Positions 14,050 to 29,000 of a stretch of 64,000 nt of DNA are shown here, piece by piece. Position numbers and translations under genes: made by a program. The stretch lies in assembly GCF_003945595.2 (NCBI RefSeq), contig NW_024104096.1, positions 2,165,501 to 2,229,500 of the forward strand, written 5' to 3'. The notes beneath the pieces are model-generated. The model was not told where the DNA came from. It made no database searches and saw nothing but the letters and a program-made list of their open reading frames with translations. The DNA is from Pipra filicauda. Lineage: Eukaryota > Chordata > Aves > Passeriformes > Pipridae. Within the stretch, counting starts at the first letter, position 1; every line of letters starts with the position of its first letter.

Positions 14050-17000
14050 TTTTATGACTGTCAGTAGAACCACCCTGAATTTTAAATAGAAAATATGGAT
14101 TTCTTTGGTTTTACTCGAGGTAATACTTCATTAAGACTGCCAAAGGAAGCAAACGAAATGACTAGCAGGAGGACATATATTTTAATTTGGTTTGACTGTG
14201 AAAGTCACTGACAGGGGGTTCTGGTCTTTGTTCTGCTATGACTAAATTTTGAAATCATATTTTTAAAAAGGCATTTATGTCAATCCCACATTTTATTACG
14301 GCAGTCACCAACACAACTCCCTGAAACCCCCTGTGTTTTGTTGACTTTGACACTTACTTACTTTATAGGCAGCATTTTTTTGTCAAGAAGAATGTTTTTT
14401 CTTCTGCAGTAATTTTTAAAAAATTTTAAAGAGACCATTCAAGTCCTTGTTTTCTAATTTTTACATTACCTAAAAATACACTATTTTCAGCTTTCACAGA
14501 AGAACCTGTGGAGAGTTGATTCAGAGGTTATTAATTCACTATTTGGTATATTTTTGGGTTTAGGTATAAAGTATATTTGTTGTATTAAAAAAAGATTATG
14601 AAGCCTTAATTTTTATTATGAGCTACGTTGCCAAGTTAGAGCTAAATAATTTTAATTGCATAAGATTCACAGGTAATATAAGAGTAATACTCTTAGTTTT
14701 ATTTTTTGTTAAGCTCTTTCACTGTACACACAGAAAATGATTCAGATGATATTAATGACCAAGCAATCAATTAATGAAGATAGGAGATCTACTGGTGGAT
14801 ATCTCTAGAGAGATCACGCTAACTCTATCTTCTAAATTCATGTATTCTTTTCCTTTTCCTCTTATAGAAATCAATGATCTTATATGAAGGGCAAGCTCTT
14901 TGCCCACAGTGCCACAGGGAGTTGAAAGCGTTTAGAAGAAAGAGAAAAATAAAAGAAACAGTTCAAAGATGTGCATTTCTACAAAAATGACATTGTTAAT
15001 TTGCACATTTTTTGCAAGTCTCATATCTTTTGATGCAAAATTAAGTCCCTGGTCCAGAGGGCAGATGCTAAAGAATCTTAGCTTTCTATAATGAACTTTT
15101 ATGTGGGCACAAGAAAAACTGAAATCTGATTTCCCACCGTTTTTGTCTTATGATCATCTTTGGTGCCTAAGAAGTTACAAGGTCCCTTTGAGACTTTTCC
15201 CACAGTTATGCCATCTCTCTGTAACATCAGCCTTCCCTTATGTTCAGGTGTTTATCTTTGTTATTCACCTGCCCATCTAGTCATGTGCAAATTACAGAAG
15301 TTCAACGATCTCTATCCATCTCAGACTGACTAGCAAAGTTATTAGATAGGAAAAGACTCAACAACAGTTGACTATTTCTTTGAGGAGATAAAAATATAAA
15401 TAAGAATAAATTTACATTTTTCCATTACAGATAATTATAGGCAAAATGTGAAAAACTGAATTTTAATGGTTTAAAAACTAGCAAACAGGAATATTAAATT
15501 CCTGTTTTCAAAAATGTCCTGCTTTTCTACACTAATACCACAATTTTCACTTTAGTTTACTGATTCCTGAATGATGAATGTTAGTGTTACTACTTACAGA
15601 GAGAAAATAGTTGTGAGAAAGCACAGTTCCAACAAGCTAAAAAGCATTTTTATCTTTTCAGTTGGCTCTGAAACATACCAAGTGTCTTATACAGCCAGTT
15701 TCATTGACACAGGCCATTAAAGTAATCTGTTTAGGAAATTTAATGTTGTCCCATGAAATGTGCGATTTCTGAAAAAAAAAATTGCCCTTCTTCAAAGAAA
15801 ATGAAAACTACAGCTTCAGACATAATTGTATGTAAAGCTGCTGAATGCATCAGCTGGCTTCTGCAATGACTGGGTTGTTACTGTTAGAGTACTCTAGAAA
15901 AACTGTAACATTACACAGGCTATGGCCACCATGTAACACACATATTTTAATATTTAATAGAATAATATTTGATAGGTTTGTATGTCTTTATAAAGCACTT
16001 TCTTACACAGTTTACAAAACAACAGTAAATTTTATCTCTCTATCTAGATTTGTTCAGCATATCCTATGCATATTCTAAATGGCACCCATGCACCATATCA
16101 AAACATACTTAGACTGTCTGTGTATAGATAATATGGAGGTATCTCTATCACCTTTTAAATGTTAAAACTTCGAAGTATTAAAGCATTCTTAGGGTTTCTG
16201 AGAATTTGACTAATAAGGTAATAAACACCTCGTCTTCAAAATACTGTTAAGGGTTAGGTGCTACTTCCCCAAAATTAAACATTTAATGTTTCAGGCTCCT
16301 GCATCTCTGGGTTTACAATTATGTGCTAATCACAATTTACTTCTGCCTTCCATCTATTTAGGTAATTGGGTTTATTTTCAACTGCATGTATCTAAAATCT
16401 AATCACACAGCTATAGCAAGATGTATCCTCAGGCAAAGTGAGAGGACAAACAGTCTGGTTTAAGACATGAAGAAACCACACACTAAATAAAAATAATATA
16501 ATTTTGATCATTAAATCTTCTTGGTCTATGAGAAGTATTCAGTCACAAACCCAGAGGAACATTTAAAATTGAAAAGCATTTATGCAGAAGATCCGTGAAA
16601 ACCACAAAACCCTTTCTGCTGAATCTTTTCAGTTACCAAGCTTTTGTCATTAACAAATCAAACACTCATTTTTAGAGAAGAGAGAAAACAGTTTCCCAAA
16701 AGAAATTTTTTCTGATGTGAAAAGCAGACAAGCAGGCTTTGAATTCCTCTAAAGACCATACTCCATGGTAAAGGAAGGGAAACTGTGTTTTAGTTTGGTT
16801 CTCATTTTAAAATATTTTAATTTTTTTAATAGCTCTAGTATTTTCAGGGTTTGCCACAGGTCATGAGTTAAGGAGCTCGCATCCCTTAAAGTTAAGAAAA
16901 AGCAGTTCCCTCAAATATCAGACATGATATCACACTAAATACTGCTTTCAATCATACAGGAAACCATCTGGAAACACTGTCAGGGAAAGCCAGTGCAAGG

Positions 17001-20000
17001 CACAGATGTCAAGATCCTAAGATACAACCTCAGTGCCTTAGTGTATCGATCCTAAGGGCACTACATTTTTGCTTTATTTACCAAGATTGCACAATGAAAA
17101 ATTGAAAATAAAGTATTATGTATAAGGTGCCTGTATAAATGCATTTTTCTTTTTTTTTTTTTTTTTAATCTACCTTAATATTGTCTTCCTTGACAAATAC
17201 TTACTGAGAAAAAAGCATCTCAGTCTTTATAAAGGGCAGCAGGTCAGAATTCTTGCCTCAAGAATTGCACTCCACAAAGACTAGAGTGACTGAAAATTCA
17301 TACACCAGAAATCTAAAATGTAAAGCTGCAAAATATAGGTGAGGTAAAAAATCCAAACCATGAAGATGAAACATTTCATTTTTTTTCAACCAGAATTTTT
17401 TCTGAATATATATTACATCATCACTTCTAAATCCTGAGTTTATTTTTCTTTTCAGAATAAGAAGACATATCAAAAAAGTTGTGTCCCATGAATGATAATT
17501 CAGTTTTACAGCTGGCAACATTTGGAACGAGTAACCCCTATTTACAACTCAATGAACTCATACAGAAGTAAAACAGCGGAAATCCAAAACCCATTAATTT
17601 GATTGTGAATAACTACTCTCCTTGATTTGGTAATTTGGTGGTATTCCAACATATTTTAAAGCATATTTTATTACTTCCTGTTGTTTTTCACTCAGGATTC
17701 CTTAGTAATGACAGCTTTGTTTTCATGTATTTCAACCTGTAACATATTCCTCAGTTTTGCCATTTGAAAGAAGGGTGCATTCCCTTTTTTTTCATAGCTT
17801 AGCTATTAGCTAGACCAAGTAATTTTATACCTGTGTAGTAATGAAAAAAACAGTTTTTTTGAAAAGTACAATGCATTATCAAAATGTAACCAAGATAGGA
17901 CACGATGGAGCTCAGAAAGAGACCCCACTTCACATCCATCAACAATGCCTACAGCTGTGACTGCAGCCAGCCGAGAACGGTTGAAACAAAAGGGAAATTT
18001 ATGCTATGTATAAACCCTATTATTGTATCTGATAAGTTGTGCATCCATTACTTATCTAAATGTTCCCACTGGCTTTGATCAAAGTCCATATGAGTGAGAT
18101 GCTGACTTGCATGATTTTATACTACACAACAGCATTTTCAGAAACCAATCTACCCTATAAGGAACCTTAGGGAAGTTTCATCCTTAGAGTCTGAAAAAAG
18201 GAAAAAGCTTACTCTTTTGTTTTTGTTTGTTTGTTTTTGGTTTTTTTTTTTGGTTTTTTTTTTGTTTTTTTTTTTTTTGTGGAGAAAATATTATATTAGG
18301 ATTCATGTCATGTTATCCACTTCTTCAACTTCCAATTTTTCATCTTGACAGTGTCATGGTTTGAGATTCTCAAACCATGACAGACAGATATACAGGTAGC
18401 CAAGTAAGTGTTAGCAAGTAAGTGTTATTAAATCTAACACGCAGCAGGGAAGTATTAAAATGCTGAAAAAAACTTGGTTATTTTTTAGATGGTTTTAGAC
18501 TTTTGGCTTCTTTCTGGAACATATTCTCCTTCATAGTCCATAAGATGTAATTCAACCTGCTAATCTAGAGAGAGAAAAAAAGCATCCTTTTTTAATGCTA
18601 TGTAAAAAAAGTTGTTATGGATTACCCTGATATTCTTGTAGACAAATTCTATTCAATTAATGACTTGAGTCCACAAAACCATGGAGATTGAGATTTATTG
18701 GTAAAAATTCAGGTTGACATTTTCTCCTTAGTTCACCCTACTGAAAAGTAAGAAACAAAGGTACAATTGCATGAGTTCATGAATGTCAACCCCAATTTTC
18801 AACTTTAATGTTGAGGTTTTTTGCTGTTGTCGGTCTTAGTCTCACTAAGCTGAGCTATGGAAAATATTTTATATTTGATGATGGCATGAACATTTGTTTT
18901 CTTCCTATTGTTTAAAAGTTGACATGCACAAAAATCTATTTTTGGTGATCCCTATCTGAGATTTTAACCAGAAGCAAAAGGAAGGTTTTTCCACCATATA
19001 TAAAAAGGTCAAAAGGTAAGTTTCTAAAAAACATAGGGTTTCTTGGAGCACTCAACCAGAAGTGATCATGAAAATTTGAAAGAAAATGATAAGCAAAGAT
19101 GGAGTTATTTTATAAGCATTAATCAAAAAATGTTAATTAAAAGCTAGAAATGACATGTCATTTCCAGAACTTTACTGTGTTAGAGATCTGAAAAGAAATG
19201 AACAGCTGTCATTTCCATCTTCACAAAACTATAAGAGCATCTCATTGCTCAGCTTTCCAGCTCAAAAGCTTCCTAGCTTTGCTAGGTACAATAATTGTTA
19301 TCGAATTTAGCAATGCCAGAACCTCAGAAAGAAGAGTTCTCTCTAGCTGGAAAACACTCTCTTAAAAGCATGAAAAGGGAATATAGCTAACTGGTTGCTT
19401 CTTCATTATCACTAACGGAAGACTAAGAGTTTACAAGTTTAATGTCATTTTCATATGAGACAATAACACAAGTATGATAATCCACTTTAAATAGTCCAAA
19501 ATGCCTTACCTACGAATTATAGCCAGTGTGGGGTAACTATTCTGAAAATAATAGAGGTAGTCATTCCTTATCTTTTTGATTCATGAGAAAGAGTTTTAGA
19601 TACATCAGTAATTCCAGAAATCCAATTACAAAGTGGTATGCATAAATATTTCTTGGAAATGAGTTCTGCCTGTAAAGGTATTTTTTTCTGGGGATGCCTA
19701 TAAACTCATCTAATATGAAGAAGTGGCAAGACTGTGTGACTGATCACTCATGACTTTGCAAATACCATAAATTTAGGGATCCTCCATAATCAACCTACAA
19801 AAGCAATGACTTCGAAAGTAAAAGACTAGGCAATAAACTAAAGCAATAAATATATCTAAGCAAATTATCTGCTCAGAGATTTATAGGCATTAATTCGTAG
19901 ATAATGTTCTTGGTGAATTACCTATAACCACTGATGTGACTGCTTGTAATAAGCCTCGCTAGCAGTCAAGGTATGTTGGAACAGGGAGCTACTTACTACA

Positions 20001-23000
20001 TTTGATATATTTTCCATAAAAATAATATAGAATATTTGAAGGTAAATCTCTGAAATCTCCAATTTCTTGATATTGCTCATAAATATTGAAAAGTAAACAC
20101 AAATGGTCTTCAGTAATCATAGATCTTACCTCCTAATCAATAGATAAAACATTACCCAGTTATCTCTCATAATCAAAAAATAAATAAGTCAGGTATCTCA
20201 TGGGCTGAGGTTTTCTTTCACAGGAAACGTGGCCAATGTTCACTTTCAGATAAATTGTTAGAATCTTGAATGATTCTCTAAGTGTAATCCAATATTAATG
20301 ATATTACCCCTTTGCCTGAGTGAGTACTCAAAAGAGGCATAAAGTTTAATCTGGACATTCTGTTTTGCTAAGGTATATTAAATATTTTATATTTAAATTA
20401 TTTTAATCTGTATCATTAAAATTCCAGAATATTTACCAAACTTATTTTTAAGTAGCAATAAATAGTATTTTCCATCTATAAACCAAAATCTTCTTATGAT
20501 TAAATATGTGTAACTCTCACTGAAAACCCATTGTGGGTGCATATGTTTCAGAGCAGAAGCTGGTCTAATTTTTGGTTATGTTTTATATAGTAATGTGGTA
20601 CCTGAATAAAAATACCTGGGGGATCAGCAGCCAGTTTCTACAAGACTCATAACATTTCCAAACACCGAAGGCATATTTGGAACACATTAGTTTCAAAGTC
20701 TCTTCTGTCAGAATTTGCTTACATAATAAAACACAAGAGTTTCTTATGACACCAATGAGGCTGTAGGAATTCAGCAGTAAATAAAGGTTGAAAAATGAAA
20801 ATACTGTTAGGAAAAATTCTTGGTTTACTAATAACGAATTGTAGGTCAGGGATGAACATCAGGAGGTCATCTAGTCCACTCAAAAGCTCTGAGTCAGGGT
20901 CACATCAAACATCTATCAAGACTGGTTTGCCTTTATCTAATCCATGTTAACAAATTGCTTGTGACAGAGCTTCCACAGCCTCCCAGGTAGCCCATTTTAA
21001 TTGTCAACTATTCCCATAGTTTAAAATATTTTTCTAATATGAACCTATTTACCCCTTACTGCAATTTAAGCTTATTTATTGTGTGTTTTTCGTTTTAATG
21101 TCTTATCTTTTGAGTTTTTAATGAATACTAAGTTGAAAAGAAAAAGAACCATCCACACCTCCAGTAATGGTTTTCAATTATCTAGGATGTACAACATCAA
21201 GGTGATCAGTGGAAGTTTATGGGTATTTTTCCATGGTCTCTCAATTCAAAATCAAGAGAATAAATTTAATGCAGCTCTTCCTCCCAAGACTTTTAAGCCC
21301 TCCTTCAAAGCAGGCATGAAACAGAGATTATCACACATATTTGACAGGAAGTATGCATAGAATAAACCAGGTCTGAAGCTGAATTTGCAACAGTTACAGT
21401 TATATATGCTCCAATATATTTAATGTAATATGCATATCTGTGGATTTCATCAGTTATGTTTGTACAAGGAAAATACTTTCATTTCCTTGAATTTTTCCAT
21501 TCATTAATAAAGAAAATTATTCTGAAACATTAAAATTATGTCTTTAAAGCTATAATTGCTAATATATATACATATATGCATCAAAAGATATATTTAGTTT
21601 TTATTGTTAGTTTATTTTAAGATAATCCATGTATTTTTTATTGTTCAGCATTTACTCTTGGAATCTAATAATATCTTCTATTACTTGGAATAGTGGCAAT
21701 GCATTGGCAAATGCAATAACTAATAAGTCCTATGCATGCTATAATTTAAATGCATATGATTGTACTGTACTGCAGTTATTACAGACTATTCCACAATCCT
21801 GTATTACACTAGTTGGTTTCCTTCAGCATTCTAGTTTCTGTGACATTGCAGTTTATCAGTCTGCACAACACACTTCATAAATCTTCATGACTTATGTTTT
21901 CTTGCAACATCACTGTTTTCATTACAATTAAGCTGGATGCATACAGATGCCTACTTAAGAGACAGGTGTCCTGCAACAAACTTTAACTTCCATCTTTCTC
22001 ACAGAATAATTTTCAAAGAAAGAATTTCTATCTAATGTTACTCTGGTTTTACTTAAATAAATCAAATGCTTTGTTTTTCTTTTTTTCTTAAGTATATGAG
22101 TACAATCATTCACAATTATAAGTCAGATAGTCTTTTCTGTAACTGTGGTGAATATTATTTCATGAAGATGGGAATGCTTAGTTTTTTGTCCATACAATGA
22201 CAATAAGCACATTTGAGAAGATCTTGGGCATTTCTCTTTACAGCAGTTTTGCATAATGAAGTTTAATCTATATAGCACCAGAGAATTATCTGAGAACATA
22301 TTTAGCTCTTTCAAATCTGATACAGTTTTCTACAAAGCCCCCATTGGAGTCTGAATATACTATCTTCTAAAAATCCTTGAACTTGTAAAGTATTCAATCA
22401 GTGTTTTACATTTTGCCTGAAGCAGCTTATCAAAGCATGGAGCATTTTATCAAGCTTACTCACCCTCTAACTTACCCTCTACAATTATGTATATAACTAG
22501 CTCAAATTGTAGAGGGTATTAAGGCAAGAAATGGTGTGACAAATATTCTGAATTTCTAGGAAATACCTAAATGTGAACTCATAATAAAAGTAGCTGAAAA
22601 TTTAATCTAATACAGTTCTGCAGATCAGCATATTGCAGTTCCAGCCTTTCAAACCTGAAAATATCTTAGGAATCATTATAAGTCTTCATGAAGCTCACAA
22701 TTTTGCAAGCTTGCAAATGCCATAACTCATGGAGTAAAAGTTCCTAAGTCCCAAGACCATCATTCTCTCATAAAATGACCAGGTATCACTCAGGTGTGAT
22801 TATTTTCTTTTTTGGCTACATTTGCCAATAACTTTAGTATTCAAGAGAGTTTAACTTGAATGGATCTATATATGTGACTTGCTATGCTGTTTAATAGCTT
22901 GTTTACAAGTAGTAAGTTGACACACATTTCTTTCACAATAACCGTAACTCACTTCTTTTCATCTATACTAAGTAGCTCAGACACTGTTCTTTAAACAAAG

Positions 23001-26000
23001 AAGATAAAACTCCACCTTCTACCTCAACATCTCTTAGTAGAAAACTATCGTATTTCTACTTTGGAAAGTGTCAACATCATGTGTATCTCGCCTGTACCTT
23101 AGCAAACAAAATTCTTTTTCTGCTTTGATTGTGACACGCACTTGAAATAAGGTCAAATCAAGGAGGAACCTCTGTTCCAGGGATCATTCACTGAAAGTAT
23201 TTGATAGTGCATTCAGGTCAGTTTTGAAGAACAGTATTGCCATCTAGGACATGAGAACAAACTTTTGATATACTTTCAGCTGGGGTTTTGATTCACAAGA
23301 CAGATGAAATGAAATTAAAAGCAAAACAGGTGTCTCTGTTACCATCTTGCTCTTAGCAGCTCAACAATTCAGTCACTCACCTTGAAGGTCGAGAAGTAAA
23401 GTTGTAGTCACTTGTTCTGTTTGATTTAGAGTAGGCAGGAAAATACCTCCACACTGATACCATACACTGGCAACCCAGTGCTGTCAGCAGTGAATACTTT
23501 CGTGGCCTACGCAAAGCGCAACAACTTTCTCCGGGTACCACTGACAATCTATTGCTACTCTGGGTCTCTTTAATATTTTAATATTTTCTTTTTACTGGAA
23601 ATTTTCTTGTGTGGAACAACTAATTCAAACCCGAATTAAGCATTTTCTTTGATCTAAGATAATTTCATCCCATTTGACGGAAATACAATTAGCTTCATGT
23701 TGAAATTCAATAGAAAGAATTCATGAAAATGTTTCCTTATCACCATTTTATACCCTTTTCCACTGCAGACCTTTCAGTTACATTTCTAGCTAGCAATAAA
23801 ATGGCTTTGGCTATAATCCTTGACTCCATCTGACCATATATCAGCCTTTTAAGAGCGATCATGTTAAATAGCATGTAATACCAGTATGTCCTTGAAGTAT
23901 CAAACCAAATTCCAAGCACCTTTAGGTTCTGCAACCCTCCCTCTCCATCTCATTCATGATGTACAGACTTAAACTTTCTGTTTTGTTCCTTTTCCCTATC
24001 TCTAGCTTTTATAGTTTTTATACCTCAGGGGGGCAGAATCTTTCTGGTTTTTCCAGCTAAGGTTCCAGCATTAAAATTCTTTTTGTTTGGGTGGGGTTTT
24101 TTGCCCCCTTTTTTTTAAAAAAAAAAATTTGTTTGTTTGTTTGTTTGTTTTGAGAACTTGCCTAAATTGGTGGGCTGATAAGACACAGTACAATCTTACC
24201 AAAATGATCAGCATTTCTGTAGTACTGCGGTATCGTTGTGTTGTGTCATCTTCGAATGTCAGAGTTATTAAAATTGTCTTCAGAATACACCATTGTTCAA
24301 AGATTAGCTCTAGAATTAAATCAAACTAAAACTTTGAAAAGGCTGTTATGTTTAAATTATTTTAATATCCAATATAAAAATATAGTAAATTATTTTGATG
24401 TTGAATATAAGCCTTATTTTGATGAATAAAACTAACACAATAGCTATAAGAAAAACATGGCTTCTCTTACAGTCAACTTTTATCAAATGCAAAAAATTAA
24501 AAAAAGATATTTCAGCAATGTGGCCTTTCTCCTTCCTGGGAAATGTGAGAAATATTGGAACAAGAAACATGGGAACAGTGTTTTGCAGATAACATTTAAA
24601 AAATATCACTAGATGATCTTCAAGGTCCCTTCCAACCCAAGCCATTCAGTGAAAACAGCTGTTACACACTTTGCTTTTTTTAGAAACTTACAGTATGAAG
24701 GCAAATAAGCAGTCTTGAGAATATATGACGATTGCGATAACTAATTACAGAACAATTCAAATTGATCTAATAATATACATTTCTAGTCTTAATTTCCAAT
24801 ATGTAAAATAAGATGCGTTGATTATATCAGAGACATGAGTTAAACTTGCTGATGACTGACCCTGCTCACATCAAAATATTCTGTCCTCTAAGCAAAGGAT
24901 ATAATCAAGTATTTAAATTATAGCCAACTTCCTTGAGCATGATACAGCATATTTGCAGTGACACTGTTGGCTTATCACACCATGGTTCATCCAGCTGGTG
25001 AAAACCTTACAGAGAGACGTCATTTTCACTTACTCTCCAATGACACAACTGTGTCTATTCTAATAGTAAAGAGTGAACTGCAGAGATCTCCTCAGGGCTT
25101 GTGAGAATTCTGCCTTGTGGCATTTCCCATTTAATTCAACATATACAAACTGTAGAGAATTTTTAAGGAAAAGACAGATAATCCCTTGGGATATCCAGGC
25201 TTAAATTTACACTTTATAGAGGAGTATGTTAACTGTAGGAAGGAAAAATGAGCTTCAAGATTCTATGAGAATTAATATTTAAGGACATATCCTAAAGAAA
25301 ACAATAGACTGTAATTGATGCTTTTCATCTGACCTCTTTCTCCCTCTCATTGTTTGATACTTGAAGACATGAATTTATGAGAGCCAGCGCTAATGAAAAA
25401 TGCACTAGAACTTAACTGCATTTCAGAGCTGCTGGTGTCAAGGGGCTGAGTAATGTCTGTGTCTGTCAGAATGTAAATTAAGTCGCTTCATATGATTCAG
25501 TCTGAAGATTCAGAAAAGGGCATAGCCAAAATATGGCATATTTGCCAAACCTGATGTTTAATAAAGATTTTTTTATCAAAGTCAAATTTTGATTCCCCCA
25601 TTACGCTTCTGTTATGCTGCAATAAATTGTAGCCATCTTGTTATAAATGACTGGGGACATTTTTCTAGACCCTGAGATTAACAAAGGTCATTTTCTGAAA
25701 ACCCTTTCAATCTTGGGAATATTAGAAACAATTAGCTCTTTTTACTCTGGGGTTTTTATCCGGACATAGGGACATAAGCATTCTTTAAAAACTAAATATA
25801 AGAAGTCTCTAGTCTTTATAACTGGAATGTTTTTAGTACCTCCATTATGGTTGAGAAATATCATGTGACAATTTTCAATGACATCATAAATACTGCTGTG
25901 TGCAACTCAAATTCAGGAACAGCCTGCTTTATGAGTAACTTATTCGGTGAAAATTACCATGTCATCAATTTGTGATGGAAGTCACATTTCCCTCCGGGCT

Positions 26001-29000
26001 CTCTCAGGACCAGCAGTTAGGCAAATGCAGCAGCACACAACAGTAGGTCCATTTGTGCCCATGTGCTGGTTTCCAGCTTGTCAGAATTCAGATCAAGCAT
26101 CTAGATGTTCATCCTGAGACAAGCAGGGTTAACACTGTGAGCAAAGCACTAAGCAGATGCCATGACCTCTGTGGCATCATGTAAGTCTGTAAAATCTCCT
26201 CACTTTAGAGCAAGAGCCTCAGAACATGACTGGCTGGCAATAACAGAAGAAGAGGGTTTTCTTGGATTTGAAAGTTTAGTGTGGTTTCTTCTTTTTGCAG
26301 TGAAAATATTTAGCATAATTTAATGCCACAAAGATACTTAGCTACTGTTTAGCTGGATACTGATTAATGTTTAGGTAGCTGAGAGAAATAATGAGCTTGG
26401 GAATGAATGTGAAGAGCTGCTGCCACATTGACAGGAGAGGGGGAGGATGCAAGTGGAGCACTGCTGCATCTTGCACATCCATGTGATCAGGGCGTATGTT
26501 GTTAGTCACCACTACACCACAAACATAGCTCACTAGGAAGACCCCTGTTGTTGCTGCTTCCAAGACATCACTCAGTATTCTGGAAGTGTATATATGATGT
26601 CCAGAAACCTGCTCATAGAGAATAGCAGACACACACACACACATATCTGCATGTACACATCCATTAGCAGATATTAGTTTGACTGAACTGCTCCAGTTCT
26701 CACCTACTATTTCTAGGTCTGCTCTGTGTACAGGTCAAAGGACAGTTTCTATAAAACACTTAAGACATTTCAAGATACATGAAATATGCAAACAGCTTTA
26801 TAATTCTAAAAATTATTCTATTTAAGGTTGAAAACAGTTAGAGAATGGAATTGAAGCCAGTGGTATTGACTGTAGGTACTCTGTGTGTGCTGTTGAAAAC
26901 GCTTTAACTTGCCTCAGTTGTGATCTTCACAAAATTCTCTATGTTCATATTTATTAGCCATAGTACTAAGGCTAATACTTTGAATACAAGGCCACAAAAT
27001 CCATTTCTAAATTGCTACTAAAGCTAGATACACAATTTTTCTAAAGCACTCCAGGGGTACTTTTCCTAGAAGTCCCACAATTTTACTAAGAACATTTTAA
27101 AAAGCTTATCAAGATACATTACATGATAAATAAGATGAATTTCAGCAGAGACAGTGAAATCACCTGTTATCCATTTTGCATTTGATTCTGCAACCCTATT
27201 TATGCACATTGATGTTTTTGCATGACAGATATAGGATATTGGACTCTGTAATCTGAAGTGTGCCATATTAGTTATCTTGTAAGACATTCATTGAATAAAA
27301 GAGGTGGGAGAAAATTAGGAGATATATTTGTACCTAACCCTGAGATAAAACTTAATTATCTGCCTCCTTAGCACCAATCTCTGGCCCAGCCGGCAGCTTA
27401 TTTATTTTTTATTTCAAATATTTATAATGCAATTGTGCTCAGTAGTTATCTTATTAAAAATGAAAGTAATCTAATTTTTTTCTGTCTTTCTAGAAAGGAA
27501 TGGTTTTAACAGAATATCTTTCAGAAATATTTTGCTGCTTAGTCTGTACTTCTGTCTAATTTGCATGCGTGCAGAGCATCACATGAAAAATGCATGCACA
27601 TACCAGGTACAAAAACCTAATACTACCTGCGCCTCAGCTTGGGCTGATGAGAAGTATTGTACATTGAAGTAACTGCTGAATCTTGCATGCTCCTTTGCCT
27701 TTGCTGGCAAAAGCTGACTTCAGATGAGTCAGAAGCTAAACTCTGCCAGGTTTAACAAATGTCCACAGAGGATGAACAGATAGAATTATTTATTTCTATT
27801 AAGAATACCGGAGAGTATATTTTACAGGAAGTAATTTCATTATCTGTTGAAGAGCTAAGATTCAGCATTTCAATACACAAAAGTCAATGATGCATTAATT
27901 TGATCCACCTCATTAGCATCCAGGCACATTTAGAGAAAAATGCCAAAATTGTTACAGTTGGTTCCAGTCATCAAAGCAATAGGCCCTGAGAGATTTAACT
28001 CTGTAATTAATAGATAATATATATTTCATGAATAATATATGTAATAAAATATATACTGTGTATAATGCATAGCATATATAATGTATCATATAATACATGA
28101 TTAATGTATAAGAAGAGGCAATATTTAAAATCATATTGCCATGTAGAACAAGTTTCAGTAAAATTAGATGGCAAAAATGTTTCAAATTTCATCACTCTAT
28201 CTATAACAGAGAAAACCAATAAAGAACCACAATTTTACATAATAGGACACTTATTGCTACAGCCCAGGGAAAACTAGGAGAAAAAGATCAAGTGCACCTC
28301 ATTTGTCTTGCTTCTGCAACTGAATATGCAAACAGCAGGCAGAGAAACTGAAGTAACTGTTACAAGCACACGTCCTTTTCTACTAGTAAGGAAGGTCTCC
28401 TTTTAGGTATTTTGGTATTTATTTTCACTATTTCAGCTACTTTTTACAGTGGATCAAGCTCCTTGAAAAAAATGTGGTGGAACAATTTTTATGTCAGATT
28501 TACGTATTGATTTTTGGCAGTAGACTCCACTTACTGACTCACAAAAGATATCCTTATGTCTCATTCATATAGCAAGTGTATATATATGGAATACAAAACC
28601 ACTTCTATGTGAACTGGAAACACAGTCTATCACACATCCCCATTACCAGAAAAGACTGAAGGACAACGCCAAAGTGTAATGTTTTTGCCAAACACATTCA
28701 TATATTTGTATTCAACAAAACCTGAACACAAGGCAAACTAGGTCTATAGACAGGGATAACTGACAAACTACCTCTTGTTTAAAAGTGTCTTGTAGACTGT
28801 TTTATATTTTTCCCATCACTGGCAGTCCTGACATATAAAAAAGCTTAATTCAATCTCCGTTTGAATCAACTTTATACCATTTAGACAAATTAACACTCCC
28901 TTACCCAAACCCAGATGTACCTGAGAAATAATATGTATAAAGGCCAGCATTGGCTTACAGACACAAGAACACTGACTAGTTAAAACATTCCTTATAAATG

